This document shows, in pieces, positions 1-36,590 of a stretch of 64,000 bases of DNA. Both the position numbers and the translations under genes were made by a program. This stretch comes from Rattus norvegicus. Taxonomy: Eukaryota; Chordata; Mammalia; Rodentia; Muridae. Position 1 is the stretch's first letter; the number at the start of each line of letters is the position of its first letter. Below the pieces are notes generated by a model. That model was not told the origin of the DNA. It saw only the letters and a program-made list of their open reading frames with translations, and searched no databases. The stretch spans positions 73,083,702-73,147,701 of the forward strand of contig NC_086022.1 of NCBI RefSeq assembly GCF_036323735.1. Direction: 5' to 3'.

Positions 1-867
1 ATGGAGCAGAGGATGATGGGAAAATGAAGGTGTTTATTAGTACAAATGCCTTGGGTAGCACTATGTTGAATAAGTGCCAGTGTGGGGAGGATGAGAAAAC
101 AAGTAAGTGGAAACCAAAATGTAGAAACGGATATGTTAATCAAACGGTTGACAGAACAACTAAGAACCATAGTGGCCAAGTCAGGGTGGGTTTAAAACAC
201 AGAGATGACAAACACAGTCACCTAAGTTAAGAAATGCACTCAAACTCAAGTCCAAAATGTTTAAAGGTCTGACACAAAAACAGGTACAAAGCAGAGGCAA
301 GAAGGTCTGAGCAATATTTAAAGAACCAGCATAGGATTGGCAGGAGTCAGAGTTGCCCAAGGGGGAACAGGGACTATGCCACCAGGCAAATGTCTTCAAG
401 ACAGTGGCACCTGCATAGTTAAGACTAGTGCACTCTTCCTGCAAAACAATTTAGTTTTAATATTCAGAACTACACAGGGAAGTTTCTTGTTCCTCTGCTT
501 ACTCCTAGCTGGATTTCAGAAGCACTTTCTGATTGAAGTGACCTCAAGCTCCGAAGCCTGTGTTTATTCTTCTGCACCAAATACAGCTCTTATTTAAAAA
601 TAACTTTAGTCTGAACCTATTTTCTTCTTGTTATTATAAATTCATTTCACATGCATAACAGCCAGGCCCTCTTAGGAAAGGAAAATTACCCATATCTAGC
701 ACTGTGGTGGCCATTCCTGGTTCTCAATTTAACTATATCTGGAATGAATCACAACCCAGAATTGGAAGATGCACTTGTGATGCAGATCTCGAGGCTGGAA
801 GACACACGTTTCAGATCTGGATCCTGACATGAAGACCTTGAGGTATAGTTGCCACGAAGAAAAGTTT

Positions 868-1020
868 AGGCCCAGATAAAGTAGTACACTCCTTTACTCC
901 CAGGAGACTGAGGCAAGGAGACATCTGAGTTCAAGGTCAGCTGGGGACAAAGCAAGTCCCAGGTCCAGGCATGTTGGTACACACCTTAATCTGGGCCCCA
1001 CCTTCTGCTGGAGGCCTACC
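868..1020 (+). repeat. B1-like SINE fragments
   Basis: Two adjacent diverged stretches read like the B1/7SL left part: a 'actcccaggagactgaggca' type box near 895-915, and a second 'ccaggcatgttggtacacac' type box near 965-985. They are old and degraded, so family assignment is approximate. Confidence 0.5.
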
Positions 1021-1118
1021 TAAGAACACTGGAAGAAGGAAGATTCACACTTCTTGGACTGATTGCACTTACCTGCCAGCACATCTGTTGGAATCTACTT
1101 CTACAGCAGACCAACTCA

Positions 1119-1272
1119 GGGCTGGAGAGATGGCTCAATGGTTAAGAGCACTGGCTACTCTTCCGCAGGTCCTGAGCTCAATTCCCAGCAACCACATGGT
1201 GGCTCACAACCATCTGAAGACAGCTACAATGTACAATATACATAAAATAAATAAAATTTTTTTAAAAAAGAG
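1119..1272 (+). repeat. B2 SINE
   Basis: Begins with the tRNA-derived B2 head (gggctggagagatggctcaa) and continues with 'ttaagagcactgg', 'cccagcaaccacatggtggc' and an A-rich AATAAA-containing tail. About 40 bases of the usual middle part are missing before 'tctgaagacagctaca'. Pol III A and B box regions are recognisable. B2 is a rodent-specific SINE. Confidence 0.9.
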
Positions 1273-2767
1273 CAACTCAAATACCTAGCCTCGTGTGACT
1301 GAGTAACTAGTAGATTCTTGGACGTCCCATCCACAGCTGTACATTAGTTAGACTACAGACTGTAGGACATCACAATAAATTCCCTTAATATATAGAGACA
1401 TTCTACAAGTTCTGTAACTCTAGAGAACCCTGACTAATACAACAATCTTCCCACATAGCATAAGTGATTTCCCTTTATCCCTTCTTGAGTCACCTCAGCA
1501 ACCAGTGAAGTACCATATTAGTGACAGCAGGAAAGATCTCATAGGAACACTGAAGTAAAGCACCCGAGATTTAACATCCCTACATCATCATGTTAAATAA
1601 GTGACAGGGAAAATTCAAGGATTCAAGTCTACATCTGTCTGAACTTATATCCCATCCTCTTCCCACCGTTCATTCTCTCTCATAGCTAAGAGTTTTAGAG
1701 GACATATGAGCCCAAATAAAGTCTCTTCATTTCAGGACAGAGTGACAACCCTAACTCCAAAGTCCAGGCACCAAGTAATGTAAAAGAAAATGATAAACAG
1801 TGAGTCTTGGTCTCTGAAAGGTGAGAATAGCTAGACTAGTCTTCTATTCACGAGTACCCGAAGATAGGAGCAGGGTCAAGGAGAAGCAAACTGTCTCAGG
1901 AATCAGTTCAACCTTACTACCTGTGGGAACACAGGGCCAACATTCCCCTGCTTAATAGTGACAGGAGCTGGAGCTCAGAGAAAAGAGGTTAGAGACTTAG
2001 AGAGCAACAATGCTGCCAGCTCAGAATCAGCACACACGAGGAGGTCAGGCTGTGAGAGCCAGATGAAGAGAAAAACAGAGAAAGTGAGCTTTCACTGAGG
2101 AAAGCCACGGGGCAGCAATGTGTAAGCCCAGCTAGCTCCCTGTCCACATTGGCTGTGCAGTGCTGTCAGAGACCAGCAACTTCTGGAGCAGAAGTTGACA
2201 AAATGTGTTCAGGACTTTCTGATTCCTTAAGTTCTCTCCCCCAGTTTAGAAGGAACTATTTGACCAGCTGTAAGTTTCTGATTCGCTTCACTCCTTGTTC
2301 TTATGCCTTTGCTGGGTTTGGGAAGCATGCTGGCCTGCCCTTATATGGCCGAATCCTAGTCTTGGCATTTCTTATTATTTCCTGTATACTTCAGCATAAT
2401 TGAGAGTGTGTCTAAGCTAGCTAAACTCTTTAAAGTTTAATCCTTCAAAAGAGCATGACGGAACTAGGGCATTTTTTTGAACACTGCATTGCTTCAGGAC
2501 TATCAGAGAGGAGGCCATTCCCCCTCAGCCATGTTTTATTCTACAGGGCCTTCCAAACAACTGCTTAGCCTCTTCTGCCAGGGTCAGTGCAGCAGCCGTG
2601 GGCACAGGGATCAGTATTCAGCATTCCTGAAAGAAAAACAGCCAAATAGCTTGTTAATTCTCCTGAACACACATAAAACTATGGTACCTCCCGGAGCAAG
2701 GAACGGATTTGGGGAGGGAGCCTATGGATGGATAGAGTATCCAAAGTTCCTGTCTCTAGGTAAAGGA

Positions 2768-2825
2768 TGTGTGTGTGTGTCTGTGTGTGTGTGTTTGTGT
2801 GTGTGTGTTCAGTGTTCATTCTTAA

Positions 2826-2878
<53 letters not shown>
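2768..2878. repeat. (GT)n then (CT)n microsatellite
   Basis: Interrupted GT repeats (about 2768-2809), then an uninterrupted CT tract of about 25 units (2828-2878). Long open frames here are only repeat translations. Confidence 0.95.
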
Positions 2879-2882
<4 letters not shown>

Positions 2883-3544
2883 AAAACAGAGAAAGATCAT
2901 ACAAACTGGAACATAAGATCTTAAAATGAACCCAGGAACATGGACACAAACAGGTTATCTACAGAAAGACATAAGAATGTTTCAAGTGCACCCAGCGAAG
3001 GAAAGGAGGAACAATGGAGGGGGGGGGGACAGGGAGAGAGAGATAGAGAAACATAGAGACAGGGACAGAGGAACTTGAGCAAGAGACACCCTTTATTTTA
3101 TAGCAAACACCAAGGAAGAGAAAGGTAAAGAAACACGCCGGCAATCACAAATCTCAGATGTCCTGAAACATCGGCAAGCCAAAGACAAACTCGAAGGGTA
3201 GAGAGTCAGCCCGGTCCGATGAGACTCAGTTGGGGACCTGAAGAGGACCCACGGAGAAAGAGACACGCAGGGGCGTCCAGGGGCACGCGGGACACCCGCG
3301 AGTCCCGTGCCCAGTTCTCACATGCAACTCCCTGGTGACTCCTGCCGGGGTTCTGCCCCTGGACGGCCACTGCCTGTGGGTGCTGTGGGTACAGCTCAGA
3401 CTCGCGGAGCTCGCTCTCTCCAACTCTGCCTCGAGCTGCCCCTCCCCCGGGAAGGTGTGTCCCTGTTTCCTCACCTGAAACTTCCTTAGGAGAAGCCGGT
3501 CCCTCCCTCCCGTCCAGCGGCAGGGGCGGGCCGCGGGTGGGGCG

Positions 3545-27540
<23,996 letters not shown>

Positions 27541-28718
27541 TGTTTTCTTCTCAGATTACTTAGTACTCACTGAACCAAGTTTACAATGCAGAGTCTCATA
27601 AGAACTCCAGCCTATATGGCAGTGTTATGAAAAAACATACATGTACAGATAATATCGCCTACTAGCTTCTTCTAATAAGACATTGGAGCTTAGCCAGTTG
27701 ACTCTGCTTTGTAGCTTCAGAGCTTGTAGAAGGAATTAGAAGGCACAAGTGGGTAGTGAGAGTCTGTTCAAATAATTGAGCACATCCATAGGCACAGATA
27801 GGTTAATTTGGGTGGATTTGGCAAATGTTATTCCAACCATTTGTGACTTTCTGCTGTGACTTCAATTGCCATGAAGATGCCAGCCTAGGTGTTCAATCTT
27901 CTGGTAAAAGTCAGTGGAAAGAGTCCTAGCATCCAGTTACCATGCTGCCACGAGTCAGTCAGTCCATATCCCTAAACAGCACCCGATCAATACACTGCAA
28001 AGTCCAAGCCAAGCAGACAATCATTCTCTGTCTCCTTTAACATTGCCTTTGTTGGTTGAAGAATGTCACCACCATTGTTTTTCCTGTCTAGCATCTCACC
28101 TGACAGCGCATGGCATCCTTTGTCCCATCTTTTAAGCAGGATCCCTATAGTCCTTCCTTGGTCATTCTATTATAGTTTATGATTAAGAGGACTCCAGGGC
28201 AGAGCTGCATTGCGGCTTTGCACAAGGGTAAGAATGAAGCAAAATGTGTTAATAACATAATGTAAATAAAATGTGTTCATTAACAAATTATTAACAGTTT
28301 GTTAAAAGTGTATGTTAATACTAACTCTTGACAACACACTGCTTTTTTAACCCATTCTAAAATTCAAGTAAGCTTGCTTGCCTTTTTTAAAATATACAAA
28401 TATTTTATTTGAGGCAGAATGAGGACTAAATCTACACTAGGGATAGTTTTAGGGAAGCCCAGTTGATATGTTCACAACTGACTTTAATATTGTGACATAT
28501 TTTGTATATGTATATTAATATGTAATTTAATGAAATTCATATTAGTCCCTGTGGTAAATACATTCCAAACTATTTGTGTAAATAACATTAAAGTAGAGAG
28601 TTACATACAACCTTGCAATTTCCAGGCAAGTTCTTTAGTATTTCTTTAGAGGTAAAAATAACCCAATTCTTTATTATTGATGTGCCAGCAGCTGTTGTAT
28701 TGTCTGGTTGTTTCAGAT

Positions 28719-28720
<2 letters not shown>

Positions 28721-28770
<50 letters not shown>
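28721..28770. repeat. (GT)n microsatellite
   Basis: About 24 GT units. Confidence 0.95.
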
Positions 28771-28772
<2 letters not shown>

Positions 28773-31449
28773 CATTGGATTATTTTTATCTAATCTGGAA
28801 AACCAAAAGACATTTGGCTTCTGCATATCAGATGGTCCTTAATTTAAAAGAGAGAAACTTAGATATTTGTTTTTAAAAAGGGGGGAGAAACTAGACATGG
28901 GTAATCTCTCTTCAGTTGAGTTAACTAAATTTTCTATAGATTTGAGTTTGGGGAAATGGTGTATATGCAGACCCAGTGATTGTCCCGTCCTCCAGATACT
29001 CATGAATTTGTCAGGCTGATGTCATTGGCTCCAAGACCCAGCAGCTGCTTATAACAGGGTGAGAAACACCGCATTGAAACGTGGAGGGCATTCAGCTTTT
29101 GGTTGCATTTCTAAGTCATGCACGAGGGATATCATCATCAACAGGCCTGCTTACAGATCTGAACAGAGATGGACGTGGCGCTTGTAATCAAGTACATCTG
29201 TACTGAATTGGTTCCGATATGTAGCTGTTCACACCAAACTGGGTCATTTTTATAAATTCCTGTGAGTTGCTTATTCAGAGTTTATATTCGCCACCCACCT
29301 TCAGTTAAGGTTAACTACGAGTTTAGGATTTTTATAGTGCCTTAGGATGAGTTCTGATACCATCAGCCTGTGGGGATTCCCCCCCCCCCTCCACCTTTTC
29401 TTTCAGGTCTGGGGCTCAAATTCAGAGCATTGATTGGGAGGCCAACATTCCACTACTCACCTCCACTCCATGGTCCCTTTTTAACATTAACCTTTGGGAT
29501 AAATATTACTCAAAAGTCTAAATAGATTAGTCTAAATAGACTTTCTTCCTATGACTTACGTTTTATCTCCTAGAAGTAAACTTGATTGTAGCTTGGATTC
29601 TCTTGAGGTACCCACATAGTCTGTGTGCTTTTTCAATGGTATTTCATATATTACGTATTTAATTATGTAATTACGTATTTAGTGCTATTTCCCTCATTAC
29701 GAATTGTTTTCTGGATCAAATTATAAAGGCCCGGTGTTTTGGTCTAGTAGCCCTCTACAGACAGCTACTAGGTAATCCACCTCCCCACAGCACAGCGTGT
29801 GTGCATGTTTGGGCTTGGCTTTGAGACCTCTGTGTAAATATGTTAAATGGTGATGACTTGGTTTTATCACTACCGCAGACCAATGCCCCTAAAGCCACAT
29901 TAGCTGTAAGCATGACTCAGGCGCTGCATGACCATAGGGACGGGAGTCAGCAGCTAAGTGTAATCTTCTCACTCTGAAACTAGGTGTGTGGAAAGGCCAA
30001 AGGTTACAAGCAACTGATCTAGAGAGATGGGCCACACTGAACCAGGAATCAAATAAACTCCCTCTGATATAGAACATTCTCTATGCTCTATAACCTTTGA
30101 CCCATCTTTGCAACCTGCCCATTTTTAAAGTGACAGTTACGAGTGGAAATTTCCCTTACTCCTTCCTTGTAAGAGTGCTCAGTCTAATTGCCACAGAACG
30201 TTACAAAAAGAAATGGCCGCCAGTGATCAGAGTGTTGACTCTGGGTGGGTACTGGAGGAAGAATTTGGGGAAGAAAGGAGCTCTAAGCTGTTTTTCCCAG
30301 CTGGTAAGGGTGGAGGTGACTGCTGATCCCTGCTGCTTGGTGAATGAGTCATGGCACCTGAGGGCAGACCTTGCAATAGGGCAGGGCCAAGTCTGGCCAC
30401 AAATGAAGCACGAATGAGCAGATAAATATTTTCCTGGCACTTTACCTGAGTCTTTCAGAGAGGCAACTCTTCCTGAACAATGCAAACGGAAACTGCGGGG
30501 TAGAAGCCAGTCTGTGTGTGCACTAATATGGAAATTCTAAATCTGCTTGCAGACCAAGGGGCTCCTGAAGACCAACGTGAAAGTTTAGACTGTTCAGGGA
30601 AGGTAGCCAAGATCAACAGACCATCAGCTATGGTAGATCAGAGTCACAGAGAAACCGTAGGCCACCAAAGGAGTAAGTCCTGGGATAAAAGGAAAATAAG
30701 ATAGGGCCCATCCAGCCCATTCTTGGGTGTTTTCTTAAGATCACATGGTGATGGGAGTGAGATTATTCACTCTTGGTACTGCAAACACCTGAAGACCTTT
30801 GTGTCTTAAGAGTCTCAGTCCTGCTCTTAGACAGACTTAGTAGAGCTGGAGATGGGAAGGGACTTGCTGTCACACAGCCAATTAATTAGGAGCTACAGGT
30901 GCAAACAACTCCATGTTCACTGAGATTTCAGCAAGTCGTCTTTGGAGTTTGCTGTTTTCATAATAGGCTGAAGGTGATTTGCCGTGAGGTAGAAAGGTTG
31001 GACAGACAGAATGAGCAGCCAGGTTGTTTCTGAGAGAGCAGGAAGAGCCGGCACTCACATGTATGGGTGGTTAATAAGCAGGTGCATGTGATGGTGCTGA
31101 GCTGGGTTGGGCAACAGATTGGAAACAAGGGTCAAGGTGTGGTCTCCAGGTAATTTATTATCCTTACACAGTGGGCCTTCAGATACTAGAGAGAACTTGT
31201 GTGCAAGCATGTGCCAATGTATATGCATGTATGTTTTAAATTTAGAGGAGGAACATAGAGAATATTTGGACAAGGTGGATTTGATGCACAAGACTAGATT
31301 TCCTCTCTGGAATAAAGTAATGTTAGAATTAACTAACAAAAGGGAAACAGGGTTGGCCATTTGGGAATTAAAAAGCAAATTGAAAGTGTTTTAAATATTT
31401 GGCAGTTGTGCTGTTGCTCTTGTATGCACCTGTGTGTGCTTTCTTAGTT

Positions 31450-31700
31450 CTCCACTTTATTTCTGGAGACAGGGTCTATCACTGAGGATAGGACTTGCTA
31501 ATTAGGCTAGCATAGCTTGTCAGGGAGCCCTGGAGATTCTTGTGTCTCTGCCCTCCCACTGTGGGCGTTACATGTATGCACCAGTGTGCCCAGATGGTAC
31601 AGGTGCACCAGTGTGCCCAGATTTTTATTTGGTGCTAGGGATCAAACTCAGGTACTCGTGCTTTTGCAGTAAGCAGTTTTCCAATTGAGCCATTTCTCTA
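31450..31700 (-). repeat. B4-type composite SINE
   Basis: An antisense B1-like half ('ctggagacagggtctatcac', 'ccctggagattcttgtgtct') joined to an antisense tRNA-like half ('gggatcaaactcaggtactc', 'caattgagccatttctct'). This is the fused structure of B4. It carries an internal short duplication 'caccagtgtgcccaga' (31581 and 31608). Confidence 0.65.
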
Positions 31701-32844
31701 ATTTCAGAAAGACTTATTTTTCAATCTGTTATACTTGGGCTCATGTATCTAACACCAAAACAAACATAATTTTGTAGTAATTAATTCCTGGACACTAGAA
31801 TGACTTCACTGCTCTGTTGACTCCCAGTCCTATCACCTGTCATTTTTCCAGAATTGTAGTCTAGATTGATGTCAAACTTAAAATCCACCCCCCCCCCCGC
31901 AACCTATTATTAAGTCTTGCCACTAATGGACCCAAACAGATGTCACGCATGACTTCCACAAGGACTCCTGTAAGTCTTTCTGCTTCTCCCCTTACACATG
32001 TGCTCACTTTCTTCTCTGCCTGTGTTTTTTTGAGTTTTCATTCTCTTCCTGGTTTGGGAGGGTGCAGTCTTCCTGTTCCCTTTACAGTTCCCTCTTCTCT
32101 ATCCCAATAATCTTGTCTTTTATTTTTTTTTCTTTTTTTATCTTGTCTTTTATTTAAGAGTGAGCAGTACTAAATATTTACATTTTTGAGGGACGCAGAT
32201 CTGGGCCTTACTGAAGGACTCAATTCCACCTCTGTTGTGGTTTAGATTCAGTTTTCACTCCCTCCTAAACTCTCGATAGCTCTCGCTTATCCGTGTGCAC
32301 ATGTCACGACATGGGAAGCCTGCCTGAAACCTATTCTTACAACTTGGGCCGAGTCCTTCCGTTTGAGTTTCACAGTTTCACCTAGCACATATATATTGCT
32401 TACAAGGTTGCTTTCAAATGAAATTACTCATCAGAGATCTAGTTACACAATGAATACTAAATACATTGTCATCCTTACCATTAATATTTCAGTTGGGACC
32501 CAGTTTCTAGGTAAAGCACAAGAGCCACTTCAGCTTCCCACAGTCTTATAACACACATACACACAGAAATCAGGGCAGGCTACGACTGAGGGCCTTTATC
32601 TAAGAAAACTCCAAATTTAAAGTGGTTGGCATTAATGAAGCAAGACCCTACTATCTGCATTTGGAGAGTAAAAGAAAATCATAAGATATTAATGCAGGCT
32701 TGGCTAAGGTGACTTTTGGAAATAAATTTTATGATCTCACTTGTGTAAATCCAGATACTTATGCCCTTGTTTGTACATTTCCTAGTCTAACTTCTCTGTG
32801 ACCTACAGCCCTCGCTGAGCTCTACATCATTTTCTGTTTCTATA

Positions 32845-33042
32845 TATAATGAATTTATTTTTATTTTTTGCAAATTAATGTTTTGCCTGCATGCATATCT
32901 GTGTGAGGGTGTCAGGTCCCTTAGAGCTGGGGTTACAGTTACAAGCTACCATGTGTGTGCTTGGAATTGAACCCAGGTCCTCTCCTCTGTAAGAACAGCA
33001 GGTCCATCCACCGATCCACCGATCCATCTCTCCAGCCCCTTC
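32845..33042 (-). repeat. B3/B2-type SINE, antisense
   Basis: 'ttggaattgaacccaggtcc', 'gtaagaacagcaggtc' and the terminal 'ccatctctccagcccc' are the reverse complement of the B2/B3 tRNA-derived head. A short 'ccaccgatccaccgatcc' duplication lies just before the end. Confidence 0.78.
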
Positions 33043-34522
33043 TGGATCATTTTCAACCCAAAATCTCTTCCAGCTCTTTCTAGCTCTGCCCTAAAACTAC
33101 CTATTTCTAGACAATCCCAATACCAGTCCACTGGCCTGTTCTCCTTCTCCAAGATGTTTCCAGAACAAAACCAGTGAGTCCATCTCAGGCTGACTTTTCT
33201 TCTCCTCACTACTTGCCGTGACGGACAAAACTGTGCGGTCTCCTGACCTCAACTATCCTTTGTCCCCACCACACACAAGCCCAAGCTGTATTTGGTTCTC
33301 ATCTCTCTGACCCTGATTCTAAGGGTTTTCACACACGAACTTAGCAAACACAAAGTAAATTCATGCAAAGTTGTTGTATCTCCATTTTTCCTCATTATAG
33401 CAGTTATTACTCATAGAGCTATTTTTCTTTTCCCTTTCTCCTCATTCCCTTTAACGTCCCTACCATGTTGCAATGATTCAAACCTTCACATTCCCCAGGT
33501 CTACTGCCTCTTCAGCCTCTTCCCTCGCCTGCACTGGTTATCTCTGAGGCTGGTTCAGTCCCTCTACAGTGAATCTTTATAACTTCTCTCTATAAATCTG
33601 CCAGTCTCTCTGTCCACTTCTTTTTTGAAAGCACAGATTGGACACAGGCATGCCCCCATGTTAAAATAGACAGTGCCTGTATTTGTGCAAAGGGTACAGT
33701 CTGAATACCTGCACCTAGGATGTCTAGCCCCTCAGTGTCCCACTCACCAGCAACTTCTTTCCCTGCCTTCAACCAGCTGGCCCAACACATAGCAACACCC
33801 TGAGCTCCCTGGTCATCCAGTGTCAGTGCTCTTCACCTGCCTCTGCTGAGACAACTGCCTTTTCTTCCTTGCTTATCTAGAGCCTGTTCTTCCTGTCATA
33901 GCTGCTCTCTTACGTATGCTCAAAACTTTCTCAAGGCTCCTCATTAGTGCTCCGGCTGGCTTTGTGCTCATGGACAGCTCCACACAGCCCTGCTCAGCAT
34001 TGCCCCTGCATTGTACCTGGTCCTGTGTCTTCAGACTGTCGGTGAGACTAGCAGTTCCCAGAAAGCTACGAAGGCATTTTATTCATCTTTGTATCCGTCA
34101 AGTACATTTGGTGCCTATAAATCCCTCTTAGCTGCTGGAACAAATGCTTGCCCTTATTTCTCAGAGTGTTGTTACGGAATGCAGATGGAAAGGTATTTAT
34201 GACAGCAGCACACACTAAGCCTCAAATGTAAGAACTAAATCTCCTTCAGTGTCCCCCTGGCTCGAGCAAGCACCACTTCTGGGTAAGCAGAGAAAAGCTT
34301 CCCTTCGGAGGAATCAAATTTATTCCTAAGTTACCATAGCCATTTAAGACTAAGCTAAATTGACCTTTATAACCTGTTTCCATCCCATATTCCATTAATG
34401 CAGATCATAGTTAAGTAGATATTTGGAGTCTATTCAGTGTCGTAATTTACATAAATATGAAATACTTAGCTGACAAGATAGGAATGAAACGGCTTTAAAA
34501 GTTCTAGCTCGAGTGTGCATAT

Positions 34523-34534
34523 GCACGCACACAT

Positions 34535-34564
<30 letters not shown>
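34523..34564. repeat. (CA)n microsatellite
   Basis: CA repeats, at first interrupted by 'cgcacacatg', then pure. Confidence 0.93.
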
Positions 34565-34566
<2 letters not shown>

Positions 34567-35454
34567 ACATATGTGGAGCCTAAGGCTGCAAAAATCTACA
34601 GGAGGAGGGACCAGGGAGGAACAGAAAGGTGGCTGGAAAATGTTAGCAATGAACATGGCTGTAGACACAGAGGCAGACTCTGGGGTCTCTGAATTATGCT
34701 TTTTGTGGGCTCACATATCCTTAGCTGAGAGCTATGGGATGCTAGTCTGAGTAGATAAAAATACCCAACACTCTAAAATACAGCTTGTCTCTCCTTTAAA
34801 AAAATCATTTAAGCCAAACTGAAACCCAAGTGCCTTTGATGGCTAAGTCTTTGATAGAATAGGGTCCTGGAGCATTTAAAGGAAAGTACTGAGCAATTAT
34901 CCTCAGGGCCTTCGGACTTAAACAACCAGAAGTTCTAGGATCACAAAGAAAATGGTGGTGCATTGCCATCTAGTGGATAAAAGCTGTAAGGAGATTAAAC
35001 AGCCGTGCTGGCTTTTAATTTTAGTGTATTAAAATGCCTCTAATGCTTACAGGAGGGGTGCTGCTCTGGATAGTAGCAAAGTACTGAGGAGCCCAAGTTG
35101 CACTGCTAGAGGTGATGTCAATCTAGGATGACTGGGCAGGTGATGCTGGAGTGAGGCTGGAGTGTGATGGCCAGAGGTCAAGGTGAGGGGGCAGTGAACG
35201 AACTCTCCAGCATGCAGAAACTTGGCCCCCATCAAGGAAAAACAGCAGGCAAGGGTGATCTGGAAGTGCAAGAACTTTCCAAAGGAGGGTGCGCAGGGGT
35301 CTAACTACAGAAGCTAGGAAAGAACAGTACTGAGTGAAGTGTGGCTCCGGAAGTGGTCACCATGGCAACCAAGGATGGCTAAGAGCCTTGATTCTTATGT
35401 CAGCTTGTTTGCTCTTGGAAAGGAAAGCGATTTAGAAATTACCGGGTTTAAGCC

Positions 35455-35648
35455 AGCTGTTCTCAACCCCTGGGTTGTGATCCTTTTAGCAAACCTCTAT
35501 CTCCAAAGAAATATTTACATTATGATTCATAACAGTGGCAAAGATGCAGTTATGAAGTAGCAATGAAAATAGTTTTACTGTTGGGGTCAGCATACTGTAG
35601 GGCACTGCACTTTAGGGCTGTGACATTGGGAAGGCTGAGAACCACTAG
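35455..35648 (+). mobile_element. URR1-type hAT element, copy 3
   Basis: Left end 'cagctgttctcaacccctgg' and right end 'gggaaggctgagaaccacta', with 'ttatgaagtagcaatgaaaa' inside. Same orientation as the copies at 8701 and 21145. Confidence 0.78.
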
Positions 35649-36590
35649 CTTATGTGAAAAGTAAAACGAATAAAAGACAGCCTTGGCGCCCAAACCGAGG
35701 CATCAGAGCCAGGTTCCATCACTATTCTAGTACAAACAGAAGAGGGTCCCTGTGACCTAATAGAGCCATAGACACTAATTTCTATAGAGATGATTTTCAC
35801 AAAAAAATTTAGTTATTATAGACTTCTATAATTGATTTTTGAAGTGTAGTTTATAAAAAAAGAAATGTAGTTTTTTTTTTTTATTAACTTGAGTATTTCT
35901 TATATACATTTCAAGTGTTATTCCCTTTCCCGGTTTCCGGACAGACATCACCCTCCCCCCTCCCCTTCCTTATGGGTGTTCCCCTCCCAACCTTCCCCCC
36001 ATTGCCGCCCTCCCCCATAGTCTAGTTCACTGGGGGTTCAGTCTTAGCAGGACCCAGGGCTTCCCCTTCCACTGGTGCTCTTACTAGGATATTCATTGCT
36101 ACCTATGGGGTCAGAGTCCAGGGTCAGTCCATGTATAGTCTTTAGGTAGTGGCTTAGTCCCTGGAAGCTCTGGTTGCTTGACATTGTTGTACCTTTGGGG
36201 TCTCGAGCCCCTTCAAGCTCTTCCAGTTCTTTCTCTGATTCCTTCAACGGGGGACCTATTCTCAGTTCAGTGGTTTGCTGCTGGCATTCGCCTCTGTATT
36301 TGCTGTATTCTGGCTGTGTCTCTCAGGAGCGATCTACATCCGGCTCCTGTCGGTCTGCACTTCTTTGCTTCATCAATCTTGTCTAACTGGGTGGCTGTAT
36401 ATGTATGGGCCACATGTGGGGCAGGCTCTGAATGGGTGGTCCTTCAGTCTCTGTTTTAATCTTTGCCTCTCCCTTCCCTGCCAAGGGTATTCTTGTTCCC
36501 CTTTTAAAGAAGGAGTGAAACATTCACATTTTGATCATCCGTCTTGAGTTTCATTTGTTCTAGGCATCTAGGGTAATTCAAGCATTTGGA

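Larger units (their letters stand above)
1..3230. other. Upstream intergenic flank of Arhgef5
   Basis: No gene is supported here. Open frames are short, lack splice context and do not resemble a known protein. The stretch holds B1-like SINE fragments (about 868-1020), a B2 SINE (about 1119-1270), a GT/CT microsatellite (2768-2878) and otherwise unremarkable AT-rich sequence. A neighbouring gene further upstream cannot be excluded. Confidence 0.6.
27541..35454. other. Intergenic region between Arhgef5 and the L1 cluster
   Basis: About 8 kb without a supported gene. It holds a GT microsatellite (28721-28770), a B4-like SINE (31450-31700), a B3-like SINE (32845-33042) and an AC microsatellite (34523-34564). 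The remainder is single-copy-looking AT-rich sequence with only short frames. Confidence 0.7.
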